The translations under genes were made by a program, and so were the position numbers. The notes below the pieces were generated by a model that worked only from the letters and a program-made list of their open reading frames with translations, was not told the origin of the DNA and did not search any database. DNA of 64,000 nucleotides. Source: Singulisphaera sp045290345. GTDB taxonomy: Bacteria; Planctomycetota; Planctomycetia; Isosphaerales; Isosphaeraceae. Shown one piece after another: positions 52,685 to 61,263 of the stretch. The stretch covers positions 7,440,001 to 7,504,000 of the forward strand of contig NZ_CP155447.1 of NCBI RefSeq assembly GCF_045290345.1, written 5' to 3'. Numbering within the stretch: position 1 is the stretch's first letter; every line of letters begins with the position of its first letter.

Positions 52685-53554
52685 TTAGCGCTGCCATTCT
52701 CGGTCCGAGGCGGCGGTCAGAGCGGGTTCCGGCCGCGGCCTTCCGTTGCTTCGACTTCGGGACGAGGAAGCCGTGTTGGCGAATCCGTGGATCAGGTCGG
52801 CGTGATCGAGGTCGGCGATCGAATCGACGATTCGGGCCGGCTGATAAGCGTAGCGGTCCAGGTCTTCGCGGTTGGTGCCCCCGCTGAGAACCAGGATCGT
52901 CTTGAATCCGAGTTGCACACCGCCGAGGATATCGGTTTCCATCGTGTCGCCGATGACCACGGTCTGGTCGGTCGTGAGCCCCAATTCCTTGCGGGCTCCT
53001 CGGAGCATGTAAGGGCTCGGTTTGCCGACGCTGAACGCCTTGACGCCGCTGGCCGTTTCGAGCATGGCCACCGTGGCGCCGCAGCCGGGGCGGAGCCCCG
53101 AGACCGTCGGGCAGTTGGGATCGAGGTTGGTGGCGACCAGTTTCGCCCCCTTCAGAATCATCTCCAGCGCCGCCTCGACCATCTCAAAGCTGATCGTTCG
53201 CCCCTCGCCGACGACGACGTAGTCGGGGTCGCGGTCCACGATCGAGTAGCCATTCTCGTGGAGAGCCGTCAGCAGCCCCCCCTCGCCGATCACGTAGGCG
53301 GTGCCTTTTGGCGTCTGCTGGGCCAGGAATCGGGCGGTCGCCATGGCGCAGGTATAGACGTGTTCCTCCTCCACGTCGATACCGAGGCGCTGGAGCCGGG
53401 TCGCCACGTCGCGACGAGTCCGCTGGCTGTTGTTGGTCAGGAATCGGAACGGGACGCCCGCCTTGAGGAGTTCATTGATAAAGTGGTCGGCACCGGGAAT
53501 AAGCTGACCGCCCCGGTAAATCACGCCGTCCATGTCAATCAAATAACCAAGCAT
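52685..53554 (-). CDS. HAD-IIA family phosphatase (NagD/AraL type)
   Basis: A 289-residue cytoplasmic hydrolase. Motif I is DMDGVIYRG near the N-terminus, motif II is LTNNSQRTR, motif III includes VGKPSPYML, and motif IV is VIGDTMETDILGG, all typical of HAD-IIA (NagD-type) phosphatases acting on small phosphorylated metabolites. A basic Ser/Arg-rich tail (TASSSRSRSNGRPRPEP) follows the domain. ATG 53554 gives the correct N-terminal motif position; a longer frame to 53593 is less likely. The substrate is unknown. Confidence 0.9.
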   Translation of the reverse strand: MLGYLIDMDGVIYRGGQLIPGADHFINELLKAGVPFRFLTNNSQRTRRDVATRLQRLGIDVEEEHVYTCAMATARFLAQQTPKGTAYVIGEGGLLTALHENGYSIVDRDPDYVVVGEGRTISFEMVEAALEMILKGAKLVATNLDPNCPTVSGLRPGCGATVAMLETASGVKAFSVGKPSPYMLRGARKELGLTTDQTVVIGDTMETDILGGVQLGFKTILVLSGGTNREDLDRYAYQPARIVDSIADLDHADLIHGFANTASSSRSRSNGRPRPEPALTAASDREWQR

Positions 53555-53907
53555 TGACTTGAAGTTCTCCCTCGAACTTGTATCGAAAAACACGGCACGC
53601 CATCCCGGCCCGTTCCGGAGAAGAGGATGCCGGAGATACCCGGCGGCCTACCGCGACATCGGTAAATGGATTGCGAATGGCATACCAGTGCCGAAACGTG
53701 AGCCCGGCGGAGCCCGTCAAGAAGTGTCGAAACGCTATGGCTGTCGGTGTTTACGACCATCCCAGGTGAAACCGAGAATCTTCGACGACCTCGTGGGACT
53801 GCCCGACTACTAGGCAATCTTCCCTGACCCGAAGGCACGTTCGCGGTCAACTCGCGACCCGAGGAGCTCGGGTCGGTGATTTTGCAAGAGGATGTGAGGA
53901 GAACGTG
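53555..53907. other. Intergenic region between divergent genes
   Basis: About 350 bases that must carry the promoters of the phosphatase (minus) and the deacetylase-like gene (plus). I saw no clear boxes. GAGGAG at 53896-53901 is the ribosome binding site of ATG 53908. Confidence 0.35.
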
Positions 53908-54834
53908 ATGGTTTCGCTGATCTACCATCCTCGATATAACGTCACAGCCTTCGGCCTGGAGCGGCTCCATCCTTTCGACAGTCGAAAATATCAACGGATT
54001 CAAAGCGTATTGATTGAGCGAGGTCTGCGTCGGAAGTCCGACTTCGTGCGTCCGTCGCCCGTCCGACGGTCGGACCTCTTGAAGGTTCATTCGCCAGACT
54101 ATCTACGGTCGCTCGAGAGCTCGGACCTCTTGGCGAGCATCCTCGAAGTGCCGATCGTCCGTCGCCTTCCCTCCTGGTTGATCGACTGGCGTGTGCTGAT
54201 GCCGATGCGGTTTGCCAGCGGAGGCACCATCCTCGCTTGCCGCCTGGCGCTGGAGCGTGGGCTGGCCATCAATCTTGGCGGCGGTTACCACCATGCGGCG
54301 CGCGATTGGGGCGGCGGCTTCTGTGTCTACGCCGACATTCCACTGGCGGCCACGATCCTCCATGAGGAAGGACTCGTGCGAAAAGTCCTGGTCGTCGACC
54401 TCGACGCTCATCAGGGCAATGGCACCGCGGCGGTGATCCGAGATTGGCCCTGGGCTTCGATCCTGGATCTGTATGAGGAGGATCTCTTTCCCTCGAGGAA
54501 AGAGCCCGAAGACTACCCCTTGCCGGTTCCGGCCGGCCTGACAGGCGTCGAATACCTCGAGATCGTCGACGCGGTTCTCCCCGAAGCCCTCGACACCTTT
54601 CGTCCTGACCTGCTGATCTATAACGCGGGATCGGATCCATTTGTAAACGACCCTTTGGCACGACTCCGGCTGACGCGGAACGACCTGGCCGAACGCGATC
54701 TGCTCGTGGCCAGTCTGGCGAGAGAACGCTCGATCCCGGTGGCCATGGTGCTCTCAGGGGGATACTCAAGCGAATCCTGGCGGATTCATGCCGATGCGAT
54801 CGAGGGGCTGCTCACCCGGTTCGACCGGGACTGA
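53908..54834 (+). CDS. Histone-deacetylase-superfamily hydrolase
   Basis: A 308-residue Zn-dependent hydrolase. Catalytic and metal-binding motifs are GGGYHHA (His128 and His129), DLDAHQGNG (Asp164, Asp166 and His168) and SDPFVND, where an Asp completes the Zn site. The layout resembles the class IV/HDAC11-like bacterial group. Bacterial members deacetylate acetylated amines or polyamines rather than histones. ATG 53908 follows GAGGAG; GTG 53905 is in frame. It is followed at 230 bases by the paired membrane proteins, whose link to it is not shown. Confidence 0.88.
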   Translation: MVSLIYHPRYNVTAFGLERLHPFDSRKYQRIQSVLIERGLRRKSDFVRPSPVRRSDLLKVHSPDYLRSLESSDLLASILEVPIVRRLPSWLIDWRVLMPMRFASGGTILACRLALERGLAINLGGGYHHAARDWGGGFCVYADIPLAATILHEEGLVRKVLVVDLDAHQGNGTAAVIRDWPWASILDLYEEDLFPSRKEPEDYPLPVPAGLTGVEYLEIVDAVLPEALDTFRPDLLIYNAGSDPFVNDPLARLRLTRNDLAERDLLVASLARERSIPVAMVLSGGYSSESWRIHADAIEGLLTRFDRD

Positions 54835-55063
54835 GATGGCAACGCAGCGACATGTGTGATATTTTGTGGAATTCAGTTGTCGGCGAAGAATCATTCCCCT
54901 CATGATCCTGGAACGCGACACGGATGATGCCGCCGGGGAACATGCCGGGCCGCCTCCCTGGTCCTCGGCCGTTTCGCCTTCTGTTCTTCTTGACACAAAG
55001 TGCTTTGGATTGCAAAGTGAGGTTCTGGGAGCGAATCAGCCACTCGTCGAGGGGGAGGGTGTT

Positions 55064-55858
55064 ATGGGGACATGGTGGAAGGATCTCGATCGCATCTTGA
55101 GAGGGGAGGCGACGCGGCTCTCGGCGCTGCGTCGTGGGACGATCGAGGTGCGAATGGGCGGGCTGGCGATCGTCCTGGTGATTCTGGCGATGGTCTATGG
55201 CGGCTGCATGGGAAGCTTCGCCATGCTCAAGGATGGTGGGCCGTCCTACTGGCAACTACTTGCCTCGACCGTGAAGGTCCCCGCCCTCTTTTTCTTGAGC
55301 TTGATTGTGACATTTCCGTCGCTCTACGTCTTCAATGCGTTGGTGGGGTCCCGGCTCGAAGTGGATTCGGTCCTCCGGCTTCTCTTGGCCTCAATGGCCG
55401 TCATGGTTGCGGTCTTGTCTTCGCTCGGACCGATCATTGCCTTCTTTTCTGTAAGCACGAGTACGTATTCGTTTATGGTCTTGGCCAATGTAGTGGTGTT
55501 TGCGGTTTCCGGCGCGATGGGGTTGGTTTTCTTGCTGCAAACGTTGCACCGACTGAGCGTCGTCCCCCGCGAGCCCGCGGCGACGGAAGCCACGGAGTGG
55601 GTCGGTGAGGCGAAGGGGGAAGAGCCATCCAGGCCGGTTCCGAGTGCCTTGGATCCGCTCGAAGACCAGGTGCTCGGACGCCATGTGAAGGTCCTGTTCC
55701 GTTGCTGGGTGGTCTTGTTCGGGCTCGTCGGAGCTCAGATGAGCTGGGTCCTGCGCCCGTTTGTCGGCGATCCGGGGCGTCCCTTCGCCTGGTTCCGGGG
55801 GCGTGAATCGAACTTCTTCGAGGCGGTCTGGTCGGCCCTGGTGAGCCTCTTCTCATGA
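55064..55858 (+). CDS. Membrane protein M1, paralogue of M2
   Basis: A 264-residue protein with about six hydrophobic segments (for example MGGLAIVLVILAMVYGGCMG, VPALFFLSLIVTFPSLYVFN and FMVLANVVVFAVSGAMGL), and a WVLRPFVGDPGRPFAWFRG motif at the end. M2 (55855) has the matching WTLRPFIGSPGAPVQFFRG and LLVLCGLVYGSVMGAFGG. So M1 and M2 are tandem paralogues. GGAGGG precedes ATG 55064. A longer frame from 54866 is not supported. Function unknown. Confidence 0.8.
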   Translation: MGTWWKDLDRILRGEATRLSALRRGTIEVRMGGLAIVLVILAMVYGGCMGSFAMLKDGGPSYWQLLASTVKVPALFFLSLIVTFPSLYVFNALVGSRLEVDSVLRLLLASMAVMVAVLSSLGPIIAFFSVSTSTYSFMVLANVVVFAVSGAMGLVFLLQTLHRLSVVPREPAATEATEWVGEAKGEEPSRPVPSALDPLEDQVLGRHVKVLFRCWVVLFGLVGAQMSWVLRPFVGDPGRPFAWFRGRESNFFEAVWSALVSLFS

Positions 55859-56484
55859 GAGACTTGCTGAGCCGGGCCGATGCCGTGCTCCGCGGGCGCT
55901 CGTCGAGCTATCCCTGGACCCTGCTCGTTCTTTGCGGTCTGGTCTATGGGAGCGTGATGGGGGCCTTTGGAGGTCTGATCTGGCAGGTTGTTTACTCGGC
56001 CGTCAAGGTCCCCTTGCTCCTGCTGGCGACCTTGCTGTTGAGTCTGCCGAGCTATCTCGTCATGAACACGCTTCTTGGAGTTCGTGACGACATCGCCGAG
56101 GCTGTCCGGGCGATTGCGGTCTCGCAAGCCACCGTCACGATCGTACTGGTGGCCCTGGCGCCTTTGACCGTGCTCTGGTATGCCTCGTCGGCGGACTATC
56201 ACGCGGCGATCCTGTTCAACGCGGCCATGTTCGCCGTCGCCAGCCTGGCCGCCCAGATCGCGTTGACTCGCGCCTACCGCCCGCTCATCGCCCGGTCACC
56301 GAGGCATCGCTGGCTGCTCTGGATTTGGATCGTTCTCTACGCATTCGTGGGGATCCAGATGGGCTGGACGTTACGCCCGTTTATCGGTTCCCCCGGCGCG
56401 CCCGTGCAGTTCTTCCGGGGTGGCGATCTGGAGAACGCCTATGTCGTTGTTGCCCGCATGATCATCAATGTGTGGGCGCGTTGA
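55855..56484 (+). CDS. Membrane protein M2, paralogue of M1
   Basis: A 209-residue membrane protein overlapping M1 by four bases (ATGA). Hydrophobic segments include LLVLCGLVYGSVMGAFGGL and VPLLLLATLLLSLPSYLVMN. It is shorter than M1 and lacks its central charged linker. The pair is probably translated together and could form a hetero-oligomer. No family was recognised. Confidence 0.8.
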   Translation: MRDLLSRADAVLRGRSSSYPWTLLVLCGLVYGSVMGAFGGLIWQVVYSAVKVPLLLLATLLLSLPSYLVMNTLLGVRDDIAEAVRAIAVSQATVTIVLVALAPLTVLWYASSADYHAAILFNAAMFAVASLAAQIALTRAYRPLIARSPRHRWLLWIWIVLYAFVGIQMGWTLRPFIGSPGAPVQFFRGGDLENAYVVVARMIINVWAR

Positions 56485-56618
56485 GACGGATTCCAGCCCC
56501 CCGGCCGCCCTTTGATGATTTGATGGATCTCGATCCTTTTTTCGGCCTTCCCTGCTTGTTATCATCGGCGGGCCCTCCTCTTTTGAGATCACATAACCCT
56601 CCTCTTGGGACTTCATTC

Positions 56619-57578
56619 ATGAATCGCGACCTTCGGCCGGCGGCGCTCGGCCTTGCGCTCTCGCTGGTTTTCCTCCCCACGTTCGCTTGGTCGGCCGATG
56701 AGCCAACGTTTACCCATAAGGTCGATGTTGTCTATGGCCGGAAGTTCGGCACCGCGCTGACCTTGGATGTCTTCACTCCCAAGCAGGACGCGAACGGACT
56801 CGGGATCATCTGGGTTGTCAGCGGTGGCTGGTTTTCGTCGCATGACTCGATCAACCCCTCCCCCCCCTTCGTTAAGCCATTGCTCGAACGGGGCTACACC
56901 GTGTTCGCCGTCGTCCATGGCAGCCAGCCGAAGTTCACCATTCCCGAAGTGATCACCGATATGAATCGTGCGATCCGTTTCATTCGTTATAATGCGAAAG
57001 AATACGGAATTGATCCTGAGCGGCTTGGTATCTATGGCGCCTCAGCGGGGGGACATCTCTCGCTCATGCAAGGGACCGCGGGCGACCTGGGCAAGTCGGA
57101 TTCCAGGGATGCTGTCGATCGAGCGTCGAGTCGGGTTCAGGCTGTGGCCTGCTTCTTCCCGCCCACCGACTTCTTGAATTACGGCAAGCCGGGCGAGAAT
57201 GCGATTGGTCGGGGGACGCTGAAAGGCTTCCAGGCCCCCTTCGACTTCCACGAGGTCGACGAGAAGTCGCACCGGTTTGAGCGAATCACTGATGAAGCCA
57301 AGATCACAGAAATCGGCCAGCAAATCTCGCCGATCACTCATGTCAGCTCGGATGATCCCCCAACGCTCATCATCCACGGTGACGCAGATAAGCTGGTCCC
57401 CATTCAGCAGGCCGAGTTGATCGTCGAGAAATTCAAGAAAGCGAACGTTGAGGCGAAGTTGATCTCCAAGCCAGGTGCGGTACATGGCTGGCCCAATATC
57501 GACAAGGACGTGCTTCTCTTCGTCGATTGGTTTGACGAGCACCTCAAAAAATCCCCGGATTCGAATTCCAAGCCCTGA
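56619..57578 (+). CDS. Exported alpha/beta hydrolase (esterase/lipase-like)
   Basis: A 319-residue protein with a signal segment (ALGLALSLVFLPTFAWSADE). The nucleophile elbow is GASAGGH with Ser142, and the oxyanion-side sequence near GIIWVVSGGWFSSHDS is HGGG-like. The acid is in HGDADKLVP and the His in AVHGWPN. It matches the esterase/lipase group of alpha/beta hydrolases common in planctomycetes; the ester substrate is unknown. ATG 56619 gives the signal peptide; the longer frame from 56325 runs into M2. A hairpin follows at 57625. Confidence 0.88.
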   Translation: MNRDLRPAALGLALSLVFLPTFAWSADEPTFTHKVDVVYGRKFGTALTLDVFTPKQDANGLGIIWVVSGGWFSSHDSINPSPPFVKPLLERGYTVFAVVHGSQPKFTIPEVITDMNRAIRFIRYNAKEYGIDPERLGIYGASAGGHLSLMQGTAGDLGKSDSRDAVDRASSRVQAVACFFPPTDFLNYGKPGENAIGRGTLKGFQAPFDFHEVDEKSHRFERITDEAKITEIGQQISPITHVSSDDPPTLIIHGDADKLVPIQQAELIVEKFKKANVEAKLISKPGAVHGWPNIDKDVLLFVDWFDEHLKKSPDSNSKP

Positions 57579-57624
57579 TTGAGGCTTTTCATCGCCAGGA
57601 GCGGAGAGTCAAACGCATCTTTGA

Positions 57625-57645
57625 TGCACCAGGGGGCATGGTGCA
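57625..57645 (+). terminator. Small hairpin after the hydrolase gene
   Basis: TGCACCA pairs with TGGTGCA around a seven-base loop, 47 bases after the stop. No U-tract follows. Confidence 0.35.
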
Positions 57646-58933
57646 AGCCCCCCGCCTGTCCTGCCCTGAGTGAGACCTCCTTCTGGAAGCGGAACCCGGC
57701 TGGCCCGGCCGATTGGATGACCGCGAGGTAGAATTCCAGCAGGCGGGCCGCCGGGGTGAATCCCCCAATGGGCGGCCCCCCCTGGAGAAATTTCGACAGG
57801 TAGCCACATCGGCAAGTCGATATCCCGCCTCTCCTACCCTCCCACCCCTCACACTCGGTTCTCCCTCGAGATCGCCTTGTCGCGCGGAATTCTACCAATT
57901 GGTCATGAGGCCAAGGGGAGTGTGGAGGATGAAAGGGCCTGCCTGCCGGTGAAGGGGGAAGCGATTGGAGCTCGGCTGGATCAGAGTCTGAGTGGTTGGA
58001 GTGGCTGGGAGCCACTCAAGGGTAAGCCGCTCTTGCGGCCCGGCCAGGAAGTGGCGTTCGCGGGCCCCGAGGAAGAGAAATCAAGTCGTTATGATTGACG
58101 GAGGACACCTGAAGGCCAGTCAGGCGACCGGTAGTCGGCCATCTCGACAACACTTGCGGGATGCGAGGCGCCTCGTAAGGTCGCTCGGAACGGGTCGACA
58201 GAGCCGCAGCGGAGAGCGCTGGCGACCAACCGCGGCTTGCGGAACTCCCGTGACGAGGCCGGAGTTCCCGGCTGGCCTCGCTTCGAGGAAGAGGTTTTGG
58301 CTAATCAAGGCATAGGTTAAGAAGGGTATGATTAGAATGGCGAGATTTGACCTGGTGATGGGCTCGGAGATTGGTGGGAGGGTCTGGAGGCTTTGCGGGC
58401 GGCCCAGGAATGCGAAGCGGACCTGCTGTCAGGCGTGGCCTGAGTGGCCCTGCTTTCAGTTTTAGGCGAAAAACGCTTCGTGCAAGCAATAAAGCGGACG
58501 GATCATCGTTCCGAGAAAGATCACTGCCAGCACATGAGTCGTCGTCCCATCGGCCCTGATCGCTTCTTTTCGCCCTTGTTTAAACTTAAATTACCGTGGT
58601 TTAAGTGTTCCCTCGCCGATCGGCTCGCAGGCCCGAGAATCCGCTTCAGAACACCTTGAGCTCTGATTACATGACTCTCATGATGTGTGATTATTCTAAT
58701 AGTAAAAACCCGATTTAGCGCATCCTCCAATTCCTCTTGATAGGTATTGACGCTGGTGCTAAGATTATGTCGTCAAGCACCGAAGTTATGATATATTCCT
58801 CTTCCATGGAACGCGAAATCTTCGGATTCTCACTCAGGCGGCTGTCAAGGCCGACTTTGAGAACAAGAATGAGTGGCTTTCCTGTCACTTAATCGTTTTC
58901 CCTGTGTTGACGACGTCTCGGTAGTGTCCTAAG

Positions 58934-58975
58934 TTCTCGAAGTCGGTGCGGACTTCCTGTAACGAACTTCGAGAA
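58934..58975. promoter_or_regulatory. Inverted repeat upstream of the ArsR gene, likely operator
   Basis: TTCTCGAAG (58934-58942) and CTTCGAGAA (58967-58975) form a perfect inverted repeat with a 24-base spacer, directly before the ArsR gene. TTGACG at 58907-58912 and a TAAGTT 17 bases later (58930-58935) could be the -35 and -10 boxes. The repeat would then overlap the -10, a layout fitting autorepression by the dimeric ArsR-type protein. Confidence 0.5.
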
Positions 58976-58999
58976 ATCTACATTTGGAGGATGATCTCG

Positions 59000-59344
59000 A
59001 TGGCGACTGCGTCTGCGGCGGCCAAAGCCACGGCACCCAAACCGACCAAAGCCCAGAAAGAGGCCGCGCTGCGGCTCAAGCAGGCCCAGCGCGCCGCAAA
59101 CCTGTTGAAGCAGGTCAGTGATCCGACCCGGCTTCAGATCATCTTAATGCTCTCCGAAGGCGAGAAGCATGTCGGAGCCTTGGGCGAGCACCTTAACCAG
59201 AGCCAGCCCGCAGTCAGCCACCACTTGGCCTTGCTCCGCCATGGTGGAATCATCGCCCCGCGCCGCCAGGGCAAGAACAATTTCTACGCCCTGACCGAGA
59301 TCGGCGATGAGTTGGCCAAGGTCGTCAAGTCGGTCATTGCCTGA
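59000..59344 (+). CDS. ArsR-family winged-helix regulator without cysteines
   Basis: A 114-residue DNA-binding protein. After an Ala/Lys-rich N-terminus (ATAPKPTKAQKEAALRLK), the winged HTH includes DPTRLQIILMLSEG, then NQSQPAVSHHLALLRHGGI and a wing NFYALTEIG. No cysteine is present, so the usual arsenic or metal-sensing ELCVCDL-type site is missing; a different signal is inferred. ATG 59000 is chosen because GGAGG ends nine bases upstream; ATG 58991 would sit on the ribosome site. The inverted repeat at 58934-58975 is its likely operator, and the hairpin at 59381-59406 its terminator. Confidence 0.9.
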   Translation: MATASAAAKATAPKPTKAQKEAALRLKQAQRAANLLKQVSDPTRLQIILMLSEGEKHVGALGEHLNQSQPAVSHHLALLRHGGIIAPRRQGKNNFYALTEIGDELAKVVKSVIA

Positions 59345-59380
59345 CGCGACGCCGAGCCGACAATGCATCCGAACCGCCAC

Positions 59381-59406
59381 AACCACCCGGTATCTGCCGG
59401 GTGGTT
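59381..59406 (+). terminator. Rho-independent terminator of the ArsR gene
   Basis: AACCACCCGG pairs perfectly with CCGGGTGGTT around a six-base loop, followed by TGCGTTTATCC. It lies 36 bases after the ArsR stop. Confidence 0.7.
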
Positions 59407-59590
59407 TGCGTTTATCCAGGCCAGATTATCCACTCATGCGTCGGATTGAATCGGTGGCATCTGGGTATTTGAACACTGTGGCCACGGTGTCAAACGAGCC
59501 AGTCCATGCGAAGGCCCAAAGACAAGGGTTACGCTCCCTGCCTTTGGGCTGACGAAGAGACTACGGTAACGTCGTGGCGACAGTCTCAGG

Positions 59591-60958
59591 TCAGATGAGC
59601 AGTTCGTGGATCGGATCACCGTTTTCGATCAGGTAGGTGGGCCGTCCGGTCCGATCCTCGAAGCTGACGGTTCTGGCATCGATGCCGAGGTGGTGATAGA
59701 CCGTCGCGGCGACGTCCTGCGGGCTGATCGGCCGGTCGACGACATGCTCGCCGCGCTGGCTGCTGCGGCCGATGACCTGGCCCATCCGCATGGAACCGCA
59801 TCCCATCAGGACGCTGAAGGTTCGGCCCCAGTGGTCGCGTCCGGCATCCTTGTTCATTCGTGGTGTCCGGCCAAACTCACCCATCGCGACGACGAGGGTG
59901 GATTCGTACAGGCCCCGTTCGATCAGGTCTTCGATCAACGCGGCGATGGCGCGATCGAGGGGCGGAATGAGCTTTTTCGCCCCTTCCTCGGTCTTGAGCT
60001 GGGGGGCCGTGCCATGATGATCCCAGGGGACACAGTTGACGGTCACGAACGGTGTCCCCGCCTCGACGAGTCGGCGGGCCATCAGGGCGCTCTGGCCGAA
60101 GGTGTGCCGGCCGTAGCGGTCGCGGACGGCGGCGGGCTCGGCACTGATGTCGAACGCGTCGGCCACCGACTGGCCGGTGAGCATGTCGAAAGCCCGCTGG
60201 TAATAGGCGTCGAGGTCGCGGAGTTTAGGGTCGAGGTCGCGGCGGAGCTGATCCATGGCTTGGAGGGTGCGTCGCCGGTCCTCCAGGCGCTGGATCGAGA
60301 TGCCTCCCGGCAATTTCAGGTTCTTGACCTGATAGCCCGCATCGTTCGGGTCCGATTCAATGATGAACGGGTTGGCCGACCCGCCGAGGTAGGCTGAGTA
60401 GTGGAAGAGGTTGTCCGTCCCTCCGCGGAGGTTGGGAACGGCGACGTATGAGGGGAGTCCGGGCCGTCTCGAATCTTTGAGCCGGGCCACGGCCGCACCC
60501 ATTGCGGGCCTGCGCTGAATCCGGTTGTCGGGGGCATTGAACGCCGGCCCTTCGTAGCCGGTCAGCATCCAGTGGTTCCCTTTGGTGTGGTCCCCCGAAC
60601 CGTGATTGACCGTTCTGAGGATCGCCAGCCGGTCCATCAATCGCGCCTGCTCGGGCAAGAGTTCGCCGAAGCGGACCCCCGAGACGTTGGTGGCGATCGA
60701 GCCGAACGGGCCGCGAAATCCACTGGGGGCGTCGGGCTTGGGGTCCCAGGTCTCCATATGGCCGGGGCCGCCACTCAGCCAGAGGAGAATGACGCTGCGC
60801 TCACTGCTTAATGTCGACGTCGTCGTTGCCGCGGACGCGCGGAGACGCAGCAGGTCTGGTAGAGCGAGGCCGCCGAGGCCGAGCATCCCCGCCTGGAGGA
60901 AGCTGCGTCGGGTTGTCCCGTCACAATCGCGCGCGCCCCCGCCGAAGACCTTGAGCAT
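59591..60958 (-). CDS. DUF1501 protein with Tat signal
   Basis: A 455-residue protein. A Tat motif TTRRSFLQAGMLGLGGLALP is near the N-terminus, followed by LLWLSGGPGHMETWDPKPDA and later MGEFGRTPRMNKDAGRDHWG, the DUF1501 signature. DUF1501 is a sulfatase-like/alkaline-phosphatase-fold family that planctomycetes carry in many copies, usually next to a PSD1 (DUF1549/DUF1553) cytochrome-like gene. No such partner lies in the neighbourhood. GAGG six bases before ATG 60958 supports the start. The sequence before the start is AT-rich. Confidence 0.9.
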   Translation of the reverse strand: MLKVFGGGARDCDGTTRRSFLQAGMLGLGGLALPDLLRLRASAATTTSTLSSERSVILLWLSGGPGHMETWDPKPDAPSGFRGPFGSIATNVSGVRFGELLPEQARLMDRLAILRTVNHGSGDHTKGNHWMLTGYEGPAFNAPDNRIQRRPAMGAAVARLKDSRRPGLPSYVAVPNLRGGTDNLFHYSAYLGGSANPFIIESDPNDAGYQVKNLKLPGGISIQRLEDRRRTLQAMDQLRRDLDPKLRDLDAYYQRAFDMLTGQSVADAFDISAEPAAVRDRYGRHTFGQSALMARRLVEAGTPFVTVNCVPWDHHGTAPQLKTEEGAKKLIPPLDRAIAALIEDLIERGLYESTLVVAMGEFGRTPRMNKDAGRDHWGRTFSVLMGCGSMRMGQVIGRSSQRGEHVVDRPISPQDVAATVYHHLGIDARTVSFEDRTGRPTYLIENGDPIHELLI

Positions 60959-61263
60959 CGCATCAATCCTCAACTGACGTTTGATATTTTTTTTGAGTTT
61001 AACTCTTGTTAATTTCGGAGGCTTGAGGCCGTTTGTCAAGTCCGCCTTCGCCGGATTGATTCCATGGCGCTTCCTTCAGGGGAACCTCGCTCCGCCAGCC
61101 AATTCTTTGAGGGCTCGACACCTTGAAAGGAAGAGGAACTCTTTCAATGGGGAGAGCGAGTCGGCATGTGCCGGTTGTATCAGGTTTCTTGCTGTCGCAG
61201 GCGGGATAACCGTCTTGCCCCCCCCTCGCTCTTTCCTGGTACTGCGGCTCTCCTGCCCGCAGA
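60959..61263. other. Intergenic region upstream of DUF1501
   Basis: About 300 bases. A T/A-rich patch (60979-61016, including TTTTTTTTGAGTTTAACTC) lies 20-60 bases before the DUF1501 start and may hold its promoter. No open frame or hairpin of note was seen. Confidence 0.35.

Larger units (their letters stand above)
57579..58999. other. Gene-poor region
   Basis: About 1.4 kb without a supported gene. It contains a small hairpin (57625-57645), a cluster of GC-rich inverted sequences near 57740-57790, an AT-rich part (about 58660-58830), and the operator-like sequence of the ArsR gene at 58934-58975. Open frames here have no protein-like features. Confidence 0.5.
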
